From the NCBI GenBank assembly GCA_035340715.1, contig DAOQTX010000068.1, positions 1 through 8,867 on the forward strand: a stretch of 8,867 nt of DNA, read 5' to 3'. The DNA comes from DAOQTX01 sp035340715. GTDB lineage: Bacteria; Bacteroidota; Bacteroidia; AKYH767-A; OLB10. A program made the position numbers and the translations under genes. Shown here in pieces: positions 6,139 to 8,867 of the stretch (positions are counted from its first letter, which is position 1; every line of letters starts with the position of its first letter). The notes beneath the pieces were generated by a model. That model was not told where the DNA came from and searched no databases. It worked only from the letters and a program-made list of their open reading frames with translations.

Positions 6139-7622
6139 ATCGCTAAAGATTTATTGTTTCTTAAACGGATGAGATACAAGCCTAAGTAGGTTAGGAATCC
6201 ATTGATGAGCAAAAGTTCATATCCAAATTTGTAACCCATCATCCAACTCTCCGAATTTTCTCTCAACACATAACAAAGTACGGGAGGCAGACTGCATACC
6301 AAAGGCACCCATTTATCGGCAACTTTGTACTGAGTAAACAAACCGAACATAAATAACCCCAACAGTGGGCCATAAGTATAGGCGGCTACTGTAAAAATGG
6401 CATCAAGTACCGAAGTTCGATTGATCCATACACAAGCCATGATGGTTAGGAAAAGAATGAAAGCAAACATGATATGCATCAAATGACGCATACGTGTTCT
6501 TTGCGCATCGGAGTATTTTATTGGATTTTCTAAATCAAGAAAATCAATACAAAAAGATGTGGTCAATGTAGTGAGCACCGAATCGGCACTGCTGAAGGTA
6601 GCTGCGGTAAGGCCTATGATAAATACAATGGCGGCTACACCTCCCAAACTCTCCAAAGCAATAAAAGGAAAAACTTTATCGGTAATGATTTTTCCGGTAT
6701 CCTGATTTACAGCTAATGAAATACCATTTTGTTCTACATAGATATAAAGCAAAGCTCCCAATGAAACAAAAAAGAGATTTACCAAAACCAATACCCAACT
6801 GAATACTTCCAAATTTTTCTGAGCATCTTTAAGCGATCGGCAGCTTAAGTTTTTCTGCATCATATTTTGATCTAATCCAGTCATAACAATAGCAATGAAA
6901 GCTCCGCTGAGAAATTGCTTTACAAAGAATGATTTCTCTTTCCAATCCCAAAAGAAAACTTGCGACATTTCACTTTCACTGATAGACTTTATCGCTGTCA
7001 ATACACTCCAGTCTAAATGATTTAAGATAACCGCTATTGACAAAACAACTCCAAGTATTAAAAAGGTCGATTGCAAAGCATCTGTCCATACTAAAGTTTT
7101 AATTCCACCTCGATAGGTATAAACCAACATCAAAGCTATGATCATGGCAACTGAAACGGGGAATGGCACCCCCCATGCATCAAACACAAACAACTGTATA
7201 ACGGTTGCGGCTAAGAAAAGTCGCAATGCAGCACCAATAATTCGTGACAGTAAGAAAAAGAAAGAACCGGTTTTTTGTGCATTCACACCAAAGCGATCTT
7301 GCAAATAGGAATAAATGGAAGTGAGATTGAGTTTATAATAAACCGGCAATAAAATCCGGCTAATGGCATAGTAGCCCACAATATAACCCAATACCATTTG
7401 CATATAGGAAAACTGGCTATTGACAATAGTACCGGGAAGTGATATAAACGTTACTCCCGAAAGGCTATCGCTAACCATCCCAAAAGCTACAATGTACCAA
7501 GGCGATTCTCTATTGCCTATAAAATAACTCTCATTATTTGCTTTTCGACTGGTAATCCAGGCAATAAATAGTAATATACAGAAGTATATTAGAATGGACG
7601 AAACTATAATCCAGGGTGACAT
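6135..7622 (-). CDS. Sodium:solute symporter (SSS family), substrate not determined
   Basis: This 495-residue protein has about 13 membrane helices, the usual SSS size and layout. It imports a solute using the sodium gradient. Features in order: the helix-1 start and SRKANNESYFIGNRESPW loop (25-42), typical of the family; the unwound region GMVSDSLSGVTFISLPG (48-64); the family signature GGIKTLVWTDALQ (172-184, G-G-x4-W-T-D-x2-Q); LDQNMMQKNLSCRSLKDAQ (250-268) after helix 6; and TFSSADSVL (342-350), whose Ser344/Ser345 correspond to the sodium-site serines of helix 8. Known members move sugars, proline, pantothenate, sialic acid or iodide, and no residue here lets me choose. It points against its neighbours, so it is a separate transcription unit. 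Its TAA overlaps the maf stop, leaving no intergenic space for a terminator. The start at 7622 fits the expected N-terminus and a short leader. Confidence 0.92.
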   Translation of the reverse strand: MSPWIIVSSILIYFCILLFIAWITSRKANNESYFIGNRESPWYIVAFGMVSDSLSGVTFISLPGTIVNSQFSYMQMVLGYIVGYYAISRILLPVYYKLNLTSIYSYLQDRFGVNAQKTGSFFFLLSRIIGAALRLFLAATVIQLFVFDAWGVPFPVSVAMIIALMLVYTYRGGIKTLVWTDALQSTFLILGVVLSIAVILNHLDWSVLTAIKSISESEMSQVFFWDWKEKSFFVKQFLSGAFIAIVMTGLDQNMMQKNLSCRSLKDAQKNLEVFSWVLVLVNLFFVSLGALLYIYVEQNGISLAVNQDTGKIITDKVFPFIALESLGGVAAIVFIIGLTAATFSSADSVLTTLTTSFCIDFLDLENPIKYSDAQRTRMRHLMHIMFAFILFLTIMACVWINRTSVLDAIFTVAAYTYGPLLGLFMFGLFTQYKVADKWVPLVCSLPPVLCYVLRENSESWMMGYKFGYELLLINGFLTYLGLYLIRLRNNKSLAI

Positions 7623-7636
7623 ATTCGATTAAGGCT

Positions 7637-7663
7637 CAAAATACGCATACATACTTTTTACAA
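7637..7663 (-). promoter_or_regulatory. Possible promoter of the symporter gene
   Basis: Read on the minus strand, TTG (7663-7661) is followed after 17 bases by TATTTTG (7643-7637). This resembles the Bacteroidota TTG / TAnnTTTG promoter but is one base short in the -7 spacing. Transcription would begin near 7630, giving a leader of about 8 bases. It is weaker than the recR promoter opposite. Its -33 element is the other half of the same CAATTG palindrome. Confidence 0.35.
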
Positions 7664-7693
7664 TTGAAAGTACGGCTTAAGATATTAACTTTG
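7664..7693 (+). promoter_or_regulatory. Probable recR promoter (TTG-N19-TAACTTTG)
   Basis: TTG at 7664-7666, a 19-base spacer and TAACTTTG at 7686-7693 match the Bacteroidota housekeeping promoter pattern (TTG, 17-23 bases, TAnnTTTG) exactly. Transcription would be expected to start around 7698-7702. That is at or past the alternative TTG start at 7696, so it favours GTG 7717 as the recR start, with a leader of about 15-19 bases. Confidence 0.55.
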
Positions 7694-7716
7694 GATTGTC
7701 AATTTTAGAAAAAACA

Positions 7717-8337
7717 GTGACTCAATTACCTTCAAAATCTCTCGAATATTTAGTTGATGCGCTTTCACGTCTTCCGGGTGTTGGTCGCAAAACTGCTCTC
7801 CGATATGCATTGTATTTACTCAAGCAAACAGAAGAGGAAAATAAAAGAACCGGGCAATTAATTTCTCAATTGAACAAAATCATTCGCTATTGCCAGAAAT
7901 GCCATAGCATTTGCGAAGCGGAACTCTGCTATGTTTGCAGCGATCTGAAGAGAGATCAATCAATCATTTGCGTGGTAGAAGACATACGCGACTTATTGGC
8001 CATTGAAAATACCGGTCAATACCGTGGGCTTTATCATGTATTAGGAGGTATCATCAGTCCGGTAGAAGGTATTGGACCGTCACAGCTGAATGTTGATTCA
8101 TTAATGGAAAGAATTAAAAATGAAAATACCCGTGAAATCATTATGGCTTTGAGCGCAACCATGGAAGGTGACACGACCACCTATTATATTTCAAAAAAAC
8201 TGGCGACAACAGAATGCAGCATGTCTGTTATATCCAGAGGGGTTTCAATTGGTGGAGACATTGAATATGCCGATGAAGTAACATTGGGTCGTTCGATCAT
8301 AAACAGAATTCCGTACGATAAAAAAGTAACCATTTAA
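7717..8337 (+). CDS. recR: Recombination protein RecR
   Basis: From GTG 7717 this is 206 residues, close to the usual 200. RecR works with RecO (and RecF) to load RecA onto SSB-coated single-stranded DNA at gaps. The order of parts is standard: an N-terminal helix-hairpin-helix with LPGVGRKTA (19-27); a four-Cys zinc finger CxxC-x8-CxxC at Cys59, Cys62, Cys71 and Cys74; a Toprim domain with ICVVEDIRDLLAIE (84-97, catalytic-type Glu88) and EGDTTT (150-155); and the C-terminal Walker-like block SRGVSIGGDIEYADEVTLGRS (174-194). The reading frame also allows TTG 7696, which would add seven residues. I prefer GTG because the predicted transcript begins at about 7698-7702, the N-terminal length then matches E. 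coli RecR within about two residues, and the bases before it (TTTTAGAAAAAACA) are A-rich, as usual before Bacteroidota starts. It may be co-transcribed with the glycosyltransferase 20 bases downstream. Confidence 0.95.
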   Translation: MTQLPSKSLEYLVDALSRLPGVGRKTALRYALYLLKQTEEENKRTGQLISQLNKIIRYCQKCHSICEAELCYVCSDLKRDQSIICVVEDIRDLLAIENTGQYRGLYHVLGGIISPVEGIGPSQLNVDSLMERIKNENTREIIMALSATMEGDTTTYYISKKLATTECSMSVISRGVSIGGDIEYADEVTLGRSIINRIPYDKKVTI

Positions 8338-8357
8338 GTTGAGTTGAGCCTCTATTC

Positions 8358-8867
8358 ATGAAACTATCGGTCATTATCGTCAACTACAATGTAAAGTTCT
8401 TTCTGGAACAGGCATTGTTGTCTGTTAAAAAAGCCATTCAAAATATTTCAGCGGAGATTATTGTGGTCGATAATAAATCCATTGATGGTTCGGTAGAAAT
8501 GTTGCAACAGAAATTTCCGGAAGTAATTCTGATTGCTAACGAAAAAAATACCGGATTTTCTGTAGCGAATAATCAAGGGATACGCATAGCCAAAGGGGAA
8601 TACATATTATTGTTGAACCCAGATACATTGGTAGAAGAAGACACTTTCGAAAAATGTATCGAGTATATGGATGCTCATGAAAAGGCCGGAGCTATGGGGG
8701 TTAAAATGATTGATGGTAATGGAAATTTTTTACCCGAATCAAAGCGAGGCCTCCCTACTCCTTCGACTGCATTTTTTAAAATGACCGGTTTATCTTCTTT
8801 GTTTCCAAAGTCAAAGTTATTTGGCCGATATCACGTAGGATTTTTGGATGAAAACGAAATCCATTCT
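8358..8867 (+). CDS. Family 2 glycosyltransferase, 5' part, runs off the right edge
   Basis: An open frame begins at ATG 8358 and continues for 170 codons to the window end without a stop. The protein starts directly with the GT-A fold: KLSVIIVNYN (2-11), then IIVVDNKSIDGSVEML (34-49), with the nucleotide-binding Asp38 and the DNxSxDGS motif. NEKNTGFSVANNQGIRIAKG (61-80) follows, then YILLLNPDT (82-90), where Asp89 is in the DxD-like metal-binding position. NPDT and NTGFSxANNxG are typical of the rhamnosyltransferase-like (WbbL-type) GT2 group, which transfers sugars from nucleotide sugars to surface polysaccharide or glycolipid acceptors in the cytoplasm. GRYHVGFLDENE near the edge is also seen in Bacteroidota members. 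The C-terminal part, often with further motifs, is out of view. The 20-base gap after recR suggests possible shared transcription, but the functions are unrelated. Donor and acceptor cannot be told. Confidence 0.9.
   Translation, partial: MKLSVIIVNYNVKFFLEQALLSVKKAIQNISAEIIVVDNKSIDGSVEMLQQKFPEVILIANEKNTGFSVANNQGIRIAKGEYILLLNPDTLVEEDTFEKCIEYMDAHEKAGAMGVKMIDGNGNFLPESKRGLPTPSTAFFKMTGLSSLFPKSKLFGRYHVGFLDENEIHS

Noticed and set aside
1..8867. Defence system, prophage, insertion sequence or CRISPR array
   Set aside because: No transposase, integrase, direct repeat array or terminal inverted repeat is seen; every gene belongs to a common chromosomal family.

Overview
The window looks like ordinary chromosomal DNA of a member of the Bacteroidota, probably near Chitinophagales/Sphingobacteriales or Flavobacteriia. 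This is inferred from four things: an AT-rich sequence, a lack of Shine-Dalgarno sites with A-rich stretches before starts, promoter-like sites of the TTG / TAnnTTTG type, and protein sequences that read like Bacteroidota versions of their families (a CxxxY CcmE, a CcmD with an N-terminal hydrophobic segment, and an archaeal-like UbiA prenyltransferase). I see no mobile element, CRISPR array, tRNA, rRNA or attachment site.

Region 1 (1-3308, + strand) is the end of a cytochrome c maturation (System I) operon: ccmC (5' end missing), a small ccmD-like gene, ccmE and ccmF. The genes overlap or are spaced 0-3 bases apart. Together they would move heme across the membrane, hold it on the CcmE chaperone and ligate it to apocytochrome c. 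CcmE carries Cys where the textbook protein has the heme-binding His, and no ccmG or ccmH follows ccmF, so this looks like the variant System I.

Region 2 (3309-6138, + strand) is a tightly packed four-gene unit: a Rossmann/DUF2520 dehydrogenase-like protein, a KdsC-like HAD phosphatase, a UbiA-family prenyltransferase, and a Maf nucleotide pyrophosphatase. Two junctions overlap (ATGA and TGATG) and one has a 5-base gap. Co-transcription is strongly suggested, but the joint role is unknown.

Region 3 (6135-7622, - strand) is a sodium:solute symporter gene, convergent with maf; their stop codons interlock in TTTAA. A 94-base divergent region (7623-7716) separates it from recR (+ strand, recombinational repair, GTG start preferred). 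Twenty bases after recR comes a family 2 glycosyltransferase that runs off the right edge.

The points most worth a second look are the Cys-type CcmE, the UbiA-like protein with its coupled neighbours, and the shared CAATTG palindrome that may be the -33 element of two divergent promoters. I found no clearly new defence or mobile system.
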